This document shows positions 27,225 to 36,065 of a stretch of DNA of 64,000 nucleotides, piece by piece. Numbering within the stretch: position 1 is the stretch's first letter; each line of letters starts with the position of its first letter. The stretch lies in the NCBI RefSeq assembly GCF_024160875.1, contig NZ_JAIULA010000001.1, forward strand, positions 1-64,000, given 5' to 3'. The position numbers were made by a program, and so were the translations under genes. Source of the stretch: Ligilactobacillus ubinensis (GTDB lineage: Bacteria > Bacillota > Bacilli > Lactobacillales > Lactobacillaceae). A model generated the notes under the pieces. It ran no database searches. It was not told the origin of the DNA and was given only the letters and a program-made list of their open reading frames with translations.

Positions 27225-27662
27225 GTGAAGAAAAAAGTGTTATATCATACAGAAATTGAAAATACAGCTGGAATTGCTGGAAAGATTCAGGCACTTACAG
27301 GTGGTGAATTCAAACAATTAACCAGTAGTCCATTAACGGATAATCCTGGAACTAATCCAGAACAATTATTAGGTGGTGCACTTGTAACATGTCTAAACGC
27401 CACTATTGAAGCTGAAGAAAAAAGACGGGGCTTACAACATCAAAGCATAGTTAGGGCCAGCGTTGATATGGGAAGAGATATTAAAGGATTTCAATTTTGG
27501 ATTCAGGCGCAAGTTAAGATTCCACACGTTTCGGTAAAAGAAGCGCAAGAAATTTTAGCTATTTGTGAACAACGCTGTCCAGTTGCTAAACTTTTAGCAG
27601 CAAGTCCAAATGTAGAGGTTAAACTAGTTGATAAGTTTGATTTTAAGGAGGAAGCAAAGTGA
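27225..27662 (+). CDS. OsmC/Ohr-family peroxiredoxin
   Basis: The 145-residue protein carries the two redox cysteines of the family, one in GALVTCLNATIEAEE and one in CEQRCPVAKLLAAS, and the N-terminal HTEIENTAGIAG strand. Such proteins reduce organic hydroperoxides, often with a lipoyl-protein as electron donor. The next gene, overlapping by four bases, is a lipoate-protein ligase, which fits that known lipoyl dependence. GTG at 27225 follows TTGAGG; the GTG at 27216 is too close to that site. Confidence 0.85.
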   Translation: MKKKVLYHTEIENTAGIAGKIQALTGGEFKQLTSSPLTDNPGTNPEQLLGGALVTCLNATIEAEEKRRGLQHQSIVRASVDMGRDIKGFQFWIQAQVKIPHVSVKEAQEILAICEQRCPVAKLLAASPNVEVKLVDKFDFKEEAK

Positions 27663-28672
27663 AATATCTAGTTACAGATAGTCGTGATATTCGATATAAC
27701 TTAGCACTTGAAACCTATTTAATGGAGCATGCGAATTTAGAAGAACCAATTCTTTATTTCTATATCAATTCTCCATGTATTATTCTGGGTCGGAATCAAA
27801 ATATTTATGAAGAGATCAATAGAGATTATGTTCAAAAACATCAAATTATTGTTACACGGCGAACATCAGGTGGTGGGGCTGTATTTGATGATTTGGGTAA
27901 TGTTAGTTTTAGCTTTATTACTAAGGATGATGGTCAATCTAATGGAAACTTCTTGAAATTTACGCAACCAGTCATCGAAGCACTTCATGAGATGGGAGCT
28001 CAAGCGGCTGAACTTGTCGGGCGCAATGATCTGCAAATTGATGGCAAGAAGTTTTCCGGAAATGCAATGCGACTAGAACATGGACGGATGTTTTCGCATG
28101 GGACTTTAATGTATGATGTTGATCTTGACGTAATTGAACATGCTTTAAATGTTCCTAAAGATAAGATTGAAGCTAAAGGAATTAAATCAGTGCACAGTCG
28201 TGTGACAAATTTAAAGCCATATTTTAAAGAAGAATATCAAAAATTAACGATTGAACAATTTAGAGATACTTTAGCTAAAAAAATTCTTGGAGTTGCTGAT
28301 TTGAAGGATGCGCATCCGTATATTTTAGATGAAGAAGTAAAACAGGAAGTTGAAAAACTTAATGCCAAGATTTTTAGTAACTGGGATTGGGTTTATGGAA
28401 AATCACCTAAAGCTGCTATTCAAAAACGGAAGCATTTCACTCAAGGGACAGTTGATTTCCGCTTACAAGTTAATCACGGAAAAATTAGTTACTGTAAAGT
28501 TTATGGCGATTTTTTAGGGCAAGCCGATATTAGTGCATTTGAACAGTTACTTTTAGGAGTTCGCTATGATCGAGCTGAGATAGTTCAGACGTTAAAAGAG
28601 GTTGATGTACAACCATACTTTGGAAAACTAGATAAACAAGAAATCATTGATTTAATAGTCACCCAAGGATGA
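27659..28672 (+). CDS. lplA: Lipoate-protein ligase A
   Basis: The 337-residue enzyme activates lipoate with ATP and attaches it to lipoyl domains. Signature parts are the RRTSGGGAVFDDLGNVSFSF lipoate-binding loop, the catalytic-lysine region DLQIDGKKFSGNAMR, and HGTLMYDVDL. The C-terminal accessory domain (about 245-337) is present. The GTG start overlaps the OsmC stop and has AAGGAGG upstream. Cotranscription with the OsmC gene suggests a shared role in lipoyl-linked redox. Confidence 0.9.
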   Translation: MKYLVTDSRDIRYNLALETYLMEHANLEEPILYFYINSPCIILGRNQNIYEEINRDYVQKHQIIVTRRTSGGGAVFDDLGNVSFSFITKDDGQSNGNFLKFTQPVIEALHEMGAQAAELVGRNDLQIDGKKFSGNAMRLEHGRMFSHGTLMYDVDLDVIEHALNVPKDKIEAKGIKSVHSRVTNLKPYFKEEYQKLTIEQFRDTLAKKILGVADLKDAHPYILDEEVKQEVEKLNAKIFSNWDWVYGKSPKAAIQKRKHFTQGTVDFRLQVNHGKISYCKVYGDFLGQADISAFEQLLLGVRYDRAEIVQTLKEVDVQPYFGKLDKQEIIDLIVTQG

Positions 28673-28830
28673 TTTGTGGCTAATATCAGTTTTTTAGGTA
28701 GCAATTTGTAAAAAAATCTAGGAATAAGCTGTCAGTTCAAATACTATTAAAAAGTTAGCGAGTAGTTTATAATGTTTGTGTGAGATTGATTGTTAATCGA
28801 GCTATTGTTGATTTTAAGGAGGAACATTAG

Positions 28831-29751
28831 ATGACAGAAAAAAGCGCTAATAAAACAAAATTACAAATTCCTAAGTTGGGGCTAGGAACAAATAAAGTTG
28901 GTGGTCATAACTTATTTAAGAATTTAGAAGATAGCAACGGTTATGCGGTTATTCGTCAAGCTTTAGATAGTGGCATACAGTTACTTGATACCGCTTTTAT
29001 ATATGGCAAAGGTCGTTCAGAAGAAATTATTGGTGACGTTCTGCAAGATTATGACCGCTCTAAAGTTATTATTGCGACAAAAGCAGCCCAGGATCCAAGC
29101 CAAGACTTCGCACCTAATAATAAGCCGGAATTTCTAAAAAAGGCGGTCGATGAAGCCTTAAAACGTTTAAAAACTGATTATATCGATATTTTTTATATTC
29201 ATTTTCCTGACGAAACAACCGCTAAAGATGAAGCTGTTGCTGCTTTAAATGAGCTAAAACAAGCCGGAAAAATTAAGTATATTGGTGTTTCTAACTTTTC
29301 TCTTGAACAAATAAAAGAAGCAAACCGTAACGGACAAGTGGATATTGTAGAAGATCATTATAGCTTGGTTCATCGGGATGCAGAAAAAGAAATGTTACCT
29401 TATCTACAAGAACAAAATATTGCCTTTGTACCATACTTCCCACTGGCTTCGGGACTATTGACAGGTAAATATACATTGGCAGATCATGCTAAATTTGATA
29501 ACTTCACTACTAGCGAGTATGAAACGATAATTAAAGCACTAGATGAAGTTAAAATAATTGGTGAAAAACATAATGCTACTGTCGCACAAGCAATTCTAGC
29601 ATGGTATATGGCTAATCCAATGATGAGTACAGTAATTCCAGGAGCAAGAGTACCAGAGCAAGTAACAATGAATGTTGCTGCGTTAAATGTAACTCTAACA
29701 GCTGAAGAATATAAAACGATTGATAATTTATTTGCTGATTTTAGCAAATAA
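28831..29751 (+). CDS. Aldo/keto reductase
   Basis: The 306-residue TIM-barrel reductase reduces aldehydes or ketones with NAD(P)H. The catalytic tetrad is visible as D in LLDTAFIYG, Y in IYG, K in VIIATKAA and H in IFYIHFPD. ISNF-like KYIGVSNFSLEQI and TVIPGAR, which grips the cofactor phosphate, are family signatures. AAGGAGGAAC precedes the ATG. It is followed after 38 bases by an old yellow enzyme, and the two probably form an operon. Confidence 0.9.
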   Translation: MTEKSANKTKLQIPKLGLGTNKVGGHNLFKNLEDSNGYAVIRQALDSGIQLLDTAFIYGKGRSEEIIGDVLQDYDRSKVIIATKAAQDPSQDFAPNNKPEFLKKAVDEALKRLKTDYIDIFYIHFPDETTAKDEAVAALNELKQAGKIKYIGVSNFSLEQIKEANRNGQVDIVEDHYSLVHRDAEKEMLPYLQEQNIAFVPYFPLASGLLTGKYTLADHAKFDNFTTSEYETIIKALDEVKIIGEKHNATVAQAILAWYMANPMMSTVIPGARVPEQVTMNVAALNVTLTAEEYKTIDNLFADFSK

Positions 29752-29789
29752 TGTTAAGAATGGATGTTAATCTCAAAGAAGGCTAAGAC

Positions 29790-30926
29790 ATGAGCAAATA
29801 TGATTTTTTAAAGCCATTTACATTTAAAAACAAGCCAATTACATTAAAAAATCGTGTGGTAATCCCTCCAATAACTGAAAGAATGGCGTTTGAAGATGGG
29901 ACAGTTACTAATGATGAAATTGCCTACTATGCGCAACGTGCTGGTGGAGCAGGGATGTTTATTACAGGAACGGCAAATGTAAATGCACTTGGTAAGGGTT
30001 TTGAAGGTGAATTAAGCATTGCGGATGATAAATTCATTCCACAGTTAAGCAAGTTAGCTGCAGCTATGAAGAATAACCATACAAAAGCCATTCTTCAAAT
30101 TTTTAGTGCAGGGCGAATGACGAACAGTAAAATATTACGTGGTCAGCAACCCATAAGCGCTAGTGCAGTTGCCGCTCCAAGAGAAGGCTACGAAGTTCCG
30201 CGGGCTTTGACGAGTGAAGAAGTTTTACAAACAATTGAAGATTTTGGTGAAGCAACGCGGCGAGCAATTGCAGCTGGCTTTGATGGAGTAGAGGTTCATG
30301 GAGCTAATACTTACTTAATACAGCAGTTCTTTTCACCGCATTCAAATCGTCGGACCGATGCTTGGGGTGGTTCTTTAGAAAAGAGAATGAAGTTTCCGCT
30401 AGCTATTGTCAAAAAAATTACAGAAACGATTGAGCAATATAGTAATAAACCGTTTATCTTAGGATATCGAATTTCACCCGAAGAGTTAGAAGAACCGGGA
30501 ATTACATTGACTGATACCTTGGCCTTAATACGAAAGCTCAAGGAAACGAAGATTGATTATTTACATGTTTCGCAAAGTGATGTTTGGCAAACTTCTAAAC
30601 GAGATACGTCAAACGACGCTATAATCAATGAGATTATTAAAAAAGAAGTCAATGGAGCATTTCCAATTATTGTCGTGGGCGGTTTAAAGACACCGGATGA
30701 GGTGCAAAAAGCGGCAGCTAGCTTTGATCTAGTCGCATTAGGCCACGAGATAATTTGGGAACCTAAATGGGTGCAAAAAGTTGAAAATGGTGATGAAAAT
30801 GCAATCCGATATGCAATTTCACCTGCTGATTTAGCTGATTTAGGAATTGCACCTTCATTTTTAGGCATTATTGCAATGACTGTTGGTGGCGTAGAGAACA
30901 TCCCATTTACACGAAAGTATTGCTAA
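29790..30926 (+). CDS. Old yellow enzyme-family NADH:flavin oxidoreductase
   Basis: The 378-residue FMN enzyme reduces activated alkenes or nitro compounds. It shows KNRVVIPPITERMA near the N-terminus, the AILQIFSAGRM strand, the GFDGVEVHGANTYLIQQF active-site block with the conserved His-Asn pair, and SNRRTDAWGGSLEKRM. The C-terminal flavin-phosphate loop is IIVVGGLKTPDEV. It ends FTRKYC. Its true substrate is not predictable. Confidence 0.9.
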   Translation: MSKYDFLKPFTFKNKPITLKNRVVIPPITERMAFEDGTVTNDEIAYYAQRAGGAGMFITGTANVNALGKGFEGELSIADDKFIPQLSKLAAAMKNNHTKAILQIFSAGRMTNSKILRGQQPISASAVAAPREGYEVPRALTSEEVLQTIEDFGEATRRAIAAGFDGVEVHGANTYLIQQFFSPHSNRRTDAWGGSLEKRMKFPLAIVKKITETIEQYSNKPFILGYRISPEELEEPGITLTDTLALIRKLKETKIDYLHVSQSDVWQTSKRDTSNDAIINEIIKKEVNGAFPIIVVGGLKTPDEVQKAAASFDLVALGHEIIWEPKWVQKVENGDENAIRYAISPADLADLGIAPSFLGIIAMTVGGVENIPFTRKYC

Positions 30927-30935
30927 TATAAAAAA

Positions 30936-31030
30936 GCACCAACCTCTAAGCGTTAGGATAATGTAGTAAGCGCAAGAGCTGGATTTTAATCTAACTTTTG
31001 AAGAGCTGTATAGAAAACTAGCGCTTGGTG
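30936..31030. repeat. Structured intergenic repeat, family B, copy 2
   Basis: CACCAA (30938-30943) and AAGCGTTAG pair with CTAGCGCTTGGTG (31018-31030). The words AAGCGTTA, GGATAATG, AAGCGCAA and AGCTG match the copy at 20440-20500 in order. Confidence 0.45.
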
Positions 31031-31033
31031 AAG

Positions 31034-31116
31034 TGCCCCATAATTGTTAGACATAGAAACTAACAATTATGGGGTGTTTTTATGACCAAATATTCAACTG
31101 ATTTTAAAATTATGTT
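31034..31116 (+). mobile_element. IS3-family left-end remnant
   Basis: CCCCATAATTGTTAG (31036-31050) and CTAACAATTATGGGG (31060-31074) form a perfect 15-bp palindrome, followed by GTGTTTTT and the ATG at 31082 of MTKYSTDFKI, which is the usual opening of the IS3 (IS150-group) orfA transposase. Similarity stops after about ten codons, so only the end of the element remains. Confidence 0.6.
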
Positions 31117-31130
31117 TTTCAAGACAGTCT

Positions 31131-31415
31131 CTACTTTTCAATTGCGATAGTCCATGCAGTATAAGCAACTGCTACAATTAGCAAGGATGACATTAGAATG
31201 GATATTATGGAACGTTTATTGATGACTTCCAATATTTCAATACCTAAACCATCTAGTAAAACTAAAAAAATGAGTAGTAATCGAATAATTAGAATGAAGA
31301 GTAAACCAAGCGAATAAAAGCCAGACATAATGCTTTGATTTGTCAGAATGTGATTCCACTTTCCTTTGTCGTCTTTCGATTGTTGAGCTGCTTTCAATAT
31401 TTCATTCTTATTCAT
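31131..31415 (-). CDS. Small membrane protein, DUF6442-like
   Basis: The 94-residue protein begins MNKNEILKAAQQSKDDKGKW and then has helices at about 30-55 and 68-90. The opening resembles the MNKEEILxxSRxENK start of DUF6442 proteins, which commonly sit with XRE regulators. There is no strong ribosome site. A further fragment of a membrane protein follows upstream on the same strand. Function unknown. Confidence 0.5.
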   Translation of the reverse strand: MNKNEILKAAQQSKDDKGKWNHILTNQSIMSGFYSLGLLFILIIRLLLIFLVLLDGLGIEILEVINKRSIISILMSSLLIVAVAYTAWTIAIEK

Positions 31416-31455
31416 TATAAATAACCTATTTTATCGAGAATGGTTATAATACGAG

Positions 31456-31646
31456 TTATTTATTTCTTTGTGCAAAATAAATCAGAAAAATTGCACCACC
31501 AATCCCGCTGATCAATCCACCGATTAAATAGTAATCTGTTAATGAAGCTACTAGATTTCCAACAACAAATAATGCCCCACTTAAAAATAAACTTTTTGTG
31601 CTTATTGAGACTCTTTTAGTAGTTCTAACATCAATTTTTCTTTGAA
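31456..31646 (-). pseudogene. Truncated small membrane protein
   Basis: On the minus strand a frame ending at 31456-31458 reads VSISTKSLFLSGALFVVGNL, then a short loop and GGLISGIGGAIFLIYFAQRNK. It gives two membrane helices but has no ATG, GTG or TTG with a ribosome site; an in-frame TAG lies just upstream. The cut side faces the recombinase gene, suggesting that insertion of that module removed the 5' part. The family is not recognised. Confidence 0.45.
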
Positions 31647-31668
31647 ATGTACCCTATTGTAACTATCT

Positions 31669-31704
31669 AGAAAGTGCAGTATTATTAGTTACATATAAGT
31701 GACC
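31669..31704. promoter_or_regulatory. Inverted repeat before the recombinase gene
   Basis: GTAACT and AGTTAC flank about 22 bases just before the recombinase start. It could be a recombination or binding site of the enzyme; the arms are short. Confidence 0.25.
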
Positions 31705-31721
31705 CGGAGGTATACTGAAAA

Positions 31722-32345
31722 ATGACTAAAATTGGTTATGCTCGTGTTAGTACCCGAGATCAAAATCTAGCACGCCAACTTGAACAATTAAAAAGTGCCG
31801 GAGTGACCAAAATCTTCCAGGAAAAAATTTCTGGTAAAGACGCTGATCGTCCCCAGCTGCAAAAAATGCTGAACTATTTGCGTGATGATGATGAAGTAAT
31901 TGTTGTTAGCCTGGATCGTTTAGGTCGCAACTCTAAAGACCTGACCGATATTATTGAAGCAATTCGCCAACAAGGTGCTACGCTAAATGTCCTTAATTTA
32001 CCAAGTTTTGCCAGCATTGATGATCCTAATTTGCGCAACCTGATTACCAACATCATTGTCGAGCTTTATAAATATATTGCCCAAGAAGAACGAGAAACAA
32101 TTCGTGAACGCCAACGCCAAGGGATTGAGATTGCTAAAAAACAAGGTAAATATAAAGGTAAGGTCCGCGAATATGGTCCAGATTCTCCTAACAGACAAAA
32201 ATGTTATATTTACAAAGAAGCTTGTAAGTTATTGGATCAAAAAAAAGCTGGCAATGCTGATCTCACGAAGAGACAGATTGCCAGAATGTTGGGGATTGCC
32301 CCCGTTACTTTGTATCGCATTGAAAAATATTATGCAGAGGAGTAA
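31722..32345 (+). CDS. Serine recombinase (resolvase/invertase family)
   Basis: The 207-residue protein has the catalytic S10 in IGYARVSTRDQ, R66 and R69 in SLDRLGRN, the long E helix with EERETIRERQRQGIEIAK, and a C-terminal helix-turn-helix (LTKRQIARMLGIAPVTLYRIEKYY). It is of the small Pin/resolvase type. GGAGG precedes the ATG. The gene directly downstream encodes a membrane protein, and the same pair recurs in decayed form at 53.7-55.5 kb. This suggests the pair moves or is maintained together. Confidence 0.88.
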   Translation: MTKIGYARVSTRDQNLARQLEQLKSAGVTKIFQEKISGKDADRPQLQKMLNYLRDDDEVIVVSLDRLGRNSKDLTDIIEAIRQQGATLNVLNLPSFASIDDPNLRNLITNIIVELYKYIAQEERETIRERQRQGIEIAKKQGKYKGKVREYGPDSPNRQKCYIYKEACKLLDQKKAGNADLTKRQIARMLGIAPVTLYRIEKYYAEE

Positions 32346-32371
32346 AGGTTATTTCTATAGTTAGTTTTCTT

Positions 32372-33050
32372 TGATATACTGAATAAATAAAATAGGAGAT
32401 GTTTTTATTGAATATTAATCAATTAGACCTATTGTTACTAACCATTTCCATTATTTGTACTATCATTTTTTTTATATTTTTATTTAAGCTTATTAACACG
32501 CAAAAGGCCTTAAAAAAGCAAATAGCTATTTTTAATCATTTTTTAAATACATACAAAGCAAATAATGATATTTCTGCTACAAAGGAATCTACAACAGTTT
32601 CATTAAAATTATATAAGTCAGCAAAAAAATTGTATAATCCAATGAAACTACTATTGCCAATAATTGTTGTGAACATGATTCCAGCAATTATGTTGCTTTT
32701 AACATTTCCTGTTCACGGTCTATTAATGGACATGCTACTCATTTTCTTTTTTAGTTGTATGCTTTGCTTGGCTATATATATCTTTTATTTAATAAAACAC
32801 AAAGATTTTTTTAGTTTGGAAAAACGCTTTGTAAACAGTAGTTATCAAATAAAAAATGATGATTTTTTATTAATTCAGAAATTTGACTACACTATTTCTC
32901 CTCTAATTCAAAGAAAAGTATTTATTATTTTATATGCTTTTGAATTTCTAAATGTTTCTCTAATTTGTCTGATGTGGGTCTAAGCTATTTGCACTGCTAA
33001 CCTGAGCTTTATGTTGTAACTATATTCAATTTCTCAAAACATTTTATCCT
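32372..33050 (+). repeat. Duplicated segment, copy 1 (inverted copy at 53670-54284)
   Basis: From the TATACTGAATAAATAAAATAG promoter-like stretch through the membrane-protein gene to ATTTCTCAAAA after its stop, the sequence is nearly the same as the minus strand of 53670-54284. The protein parts differ at only about ten of 145 positions. Confidence 0.8.
32408..32983 (+). CDS. Four-helix membrane protein linked to the recombinase
   Basis: The protein is about 191 residues. TTG at 32408 has AGGAG (32394-32398) at correct spacing; the ATG at 32399 touches that site. Hydrophobic helices lie at about 5-28, 78-100, 106-128 and at the C-terminus, with a Lys/Ser-rich cytoplasmic-looking segment between the first two (KESTTVSLKLYKSAKK). 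I do not recognise the family. A near-identical but broken copy is at 53743-54264 and a diverged relative at 54702-55310, each with recombinase remnants upstream. Its constant pairing with a recombinase hints at a selfish or defence-like element, but nothing in the sequence proves it. Confidence 0.6.
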   Translation: MNINQLDLLLLTISIICTIIFFIFLFKLINTQKALKKQIAIFNHFLNTYKANNDISATKESTTVSLKLYKSAKKLYNPMKLLLPIIVVNMIPAIMLLLTFPVHGLLMDMLLIFFFSCMLCLAIYIFYLIKHKDFFSLEKRFVNSSYQIKNDDFLLIQKFDYTISPLIQRKVFIILYAFEFLNVSLICLMWV

Positions 33051-33062
33051 ATCTCTACTATT

Positions 33063-35257
33063 TCAGTAAGATACTATCATTTTAACCAATACGGCAATTG
33101 ATGAACTAACTTCTGCAGCTGTTGTACCGGCAGTCGATAGTGTAATATATAGTCCTCCTACTACAATAACTGAAATTAAAGTAGCTTTTGCGAATTGTAC
33201 GGCCTCACCTGTAAGTTTATCATTATAATCATTTGCTGTAGAGCTGGGTACCCCTTCTGGGACAGTCGCAATTTTATGGAATATTTCATCAATAATGATT
33301 TCATACTCTAACTCAATCTCGTTGCCATTATCAAGAGTGTGATTGAAGGTTGATTTAATATGCAATTCTATGCCGGCATTGCCATCTTTGACTACCGGTA
33401 CAAGCCAGACCTTACCATTATTAATCTCAGAAGATAACTCGGTTAATGCATCTGTGATATCAGCACTCTTTATTTCATCACTTAATGCAACTACACCTGC
33501 AATACTATCTGTAAAATCTGATTCAAATTTACCTTCTGATACATTATAGACAACACCCACACTGTTATCTGGATCAGAAACTGAAGCCTCGAATTTAACT
33601 TTCACGTACATATCTACCGCTAATCCCGATATTTTGTATTCTGTACTTGTTTTCTCAATTTTAATACCACTTAGAAATGAGAAAGCATTTTTTTGGCTTA
33701 AATCGCTAAGAATTGTATTAATCTTTTTTAGGTCAGCTGCATTTCCATAACCACTTTCGCCGCCAACACCAAAACTGTTGGTGGCTGTTTCTCTAGCACT
33801 AGTTGTCGCAACTTTATCAATCGCAAAATCACCAATTAAAATTTCCGCAAATTGATCAAAAGCCCAGTCATCAGGCATTGAAAAGCCAAGATTTCCTGAA
33901 TAGCCGGTTGACATATCCGATACGTAAGCTTTATCAGCTAAACCGGCTTTAATAATTGTTTGGGTTACATTTCTTGTTCCATAAATCCCAACACCATAAC
34001 CATATGAAGTTACAGTATCATATAAAGCATTAAAGTAAACTACAGCTGTACTTGCAATATCTCCATCCTGAATATCAGCGTCAACTGCAAAGTAGATGAC
34101 TACATCTTCTTCAAAGCCTAGGTCTTGTGCTGCATATACGGCTTTTGTTGCGTCTGTTGTCCCTTGTGCTGCTGTAAAGTAGCTTTCACTATCCGAAGCT
34201 CCATCTTGATAGATTGGGAAAATCTTTAAGCCACCATCTGTGATTGCGGTAATTTCATCAGTGGTTAGATTTTTTGCTCGTTTACTAGTTCCAGAACCTA
34301 CAGTTCCTGTTAAATAACGACCAACAATTTCATAGCCGGCATTTTTAAGTACTTCTACTCGGGCGTTAATTGATAAGAAGTGTCGCAAGCAATTGCGGAT
34401 CGATCAGGGTTACCGGCTGATGTTAACAAGCTCATAAAAATATCAACACCGGCACTGGTTCCATCAGTAGTTGTTAATGCTTGATCTGATTCAAATTTCT
34501 TTACTGCGGTTACAACTGCTGAATCATAATTACCATCAAAATCTCCTGTATAGGCTTTGTTATTTACATATAATCCCCACTGTAGAATACGGACAAAATT
34601 ATTTGTTTCTCCTTGTTTAACCGTTGGCGTATCTGCTTTTGTTGTTGGGCCATATGCACCTGTTGCAGTACTTGTACTCAACTTTTCTTCTGCTTGTAAT
34701 GCATAAATTAAAGCTGAATTAGTATCTCGCTGATATATTCCATCACAGGGCAAGATACCTGTATACGCTAAATAATCATGATTCAATTGTTGTTGCATTT
34801 TACGAATCTTAGCATCGCCACCTTGAGCTGTTAATAAGTCAAAAGAACTCATATTTAACAAGGCCGCCATAAAATTACCATCAACGGCACTACTTGTATC
34901 TGCAAGTCCAGCCTTTGTTTTCATTGTAGTCACTGCAGAAGCCGTATCAGTTGAAAACTTACCATCAAATTCTCCTGGTGTGATTCCCTTACACCAAAAT
35001 CCACCTTGAATAATATAAGCAATATTTCCTGTATAACCAACTACAATCGTACTTGCAATATTATTGAACAGTTGTTTACTTGTTGGTCCAAAATTATTGA
35101 CCAGACCTGTAATACCAAGTTCATGCTGTAATGCCCTTGTTAAACCATAAACAGTTGACCAACCAGTCTTTCCATCTTCGGTAATACTACCAAAACCACT
35201 GACACCTCCATATGTTTTGTTTAACCATTGTTGTGTTTCTAATACCATTTGATCCAT
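33063..35257 (-). pseudogene. Peptidoglycan-binding plus DUF1906 lysin, split by a frameshift
   Basis: Two overlapping frames (35257-34355 and 34388-33063) make up one protein of about 730 residues. The first part has four peptidoglycan-binding-like repeats with FDGxxxxxTxxAV patterns and ends RSAIACDTSYQLTPE. The second resumes at RVEVLKNAGYEIVGRYLTGT and VVIYFAVDADIQD, the body of a DUF1906 (GH25-like) domain, and ends in a hydrophobic C-terminal segment. The usual joined sequence is ACDTSYQLTPxRVEVLKNAGY, so one base is missing at ACGCCCGAG near 34361 (CCCC to CCC). There is no signal peptide, so release would need the holin-like neighbour. This may be a real mutation or a sequencing error. 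Confidence 0.75.
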
Positions 35258-35347
35258 TTGAAAAACTTCCTTTCATTTAAGATTGGTATTAGCATAAACC
35301 CTAAATTTCGTTTAATCAAACATATGTTCTAAAATATTTTAAAAAAA

Positions 35348-35704
35348 TTATTTATTCTTTGATTTAGTTGTGTTTTGCTGCTTTAAAAGTTCAATTTCTT
35401 TGGTCAGTAACTCTATGGTTTGGTTAGCTTCTTCTATGGTTTTTTCTAGTTGTGGTGTTTGTAGCTGACTTCCAGTTGTTACTAGAATATGATTGTTCAA
35501 TATGTTACCAATTAAAATAATTAAAGAACCTATAGCGCTAATTATCACTGAAATATCCGCTGTTGAAATAGTAATATGCCAAATCCATTTAGCGATTAAC
35601 AAAAGTACTATACAACTAAAAGCACTTAGAGAAACCCAAAAATTTACTTGATGAGAGTTTGTTCTCCAAAGGGTACTAATTTTCAAAAGGATTTTCTTTA
35701 GCAT
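35348..35704 (-). CDS. Holin-like two-helix protein with coiled-coil tail
   Basis: The 118-residue protein has two membrane helices (about 21-44 and 50-73) and a C-terminal coiled-coil-like, charged tail (TIEEANQTIELLTKEIELLKQQ). Size, topology and position directly before a lysin-like gene suit a phage holin. GGAGGTGA precedes the ATG, which overlaps the end of the upstream gene by seven bases. The assignment is by context; the sequence does not match a holin family that I can name. Confidence 0.55.
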   Translation of the reverse strand: MLKKILLKISTLWRTNSHQVNFWVSLSAFSCIVLLLIAKWIWHITISTADISVIISAIGSLIILIGNILNNHILVTTGSQLQTPQLEKTIEEANQTIELLTKEIELLKQQNTTKSKNK

Positions 35705-35907
35705 GAATCTTCACCTCCTTGAGTTTCATTTAATTTGTATGCTCTAATGGTGTCGACATAACGCGTTCTAGCTGCATAAGTTGGAGACGCCTTAAAGCGT
35801 AATGTGTTAACAGATGTATGATAGCGACTTGCTAATTCATTTAATGTTCCGATATCAACAAACTCATCACCCCGATAGAGTGCATAATAAGCGACTTTAT
35901 TACTCAT
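35698..35907 (-). CDS. Small phage-type protein
   Basis: The 69-residue protein (YYALYRGDEFVDIGTLNELA, then YHTSVNTLRFKASP and YVDTIRAYKL) is like small proteins common in phages of lactic acid bacteria that read MYALYKGDEFIDxGTxxELA. The central part looks like a helix-turn-helix. It is the first gene of the leftward operon, overlapping the holin-like gene. It may be regulatory, but its role is not known. Confidence 0.6.
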   Translation of the reverse strand: MSNKVAYYALYRGDEFVDIGTLNELASRYHTSVNTLRFKASPTYAARTRYVDTIRAYKLNETQGGEDSC

Positions 35908-35938
35908 TTATATCACCGGCTTCTATAAATAGTTATTC

Positions 35939-36028
35939 TTGTTCTTTATTGTGAACAAGGCAAGTTTATATCTTGTGTTCTTTATTGTCAACAAAAAATA
36001 AGCATTGTTCTATAAAAAGAACAATGCT
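35939..36028. promoter_or_regulatory. Three operators and two promoters of the lysis cassette
   Basis: GTTCTTTATTGTGAAC (35941-35956), GTTCTTTATTGTCAAC (35977-35992) and GTTCTATAAAAAGAAC (36007-36022) are three related inverted repeats, the last extended to AGCATTGTTC/GAACAATGCT. The leftward promoter is TTGACA (35991-35986) and TAAACT (35968-35963), 17 bases apart, covered by operators 1 and 2. The rightward promoter is TTGTTC (36005-36010) and TATAAT (36028-36033), 17 bases apart, covered by operator 3. This is a CI-type switch. Confidence 0.75.
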
Positions 36029-36065
36029 ATAATATATTAAATGATACTGCGAAGGAGGAACTTAC

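Noticed and set aside
34355-34390. Programmed frameshift in the lysin gene
   Set aside because: No slippery heptamer, pseudoknot or internal ribosome site is visible; a lost base in a C run is simpler.
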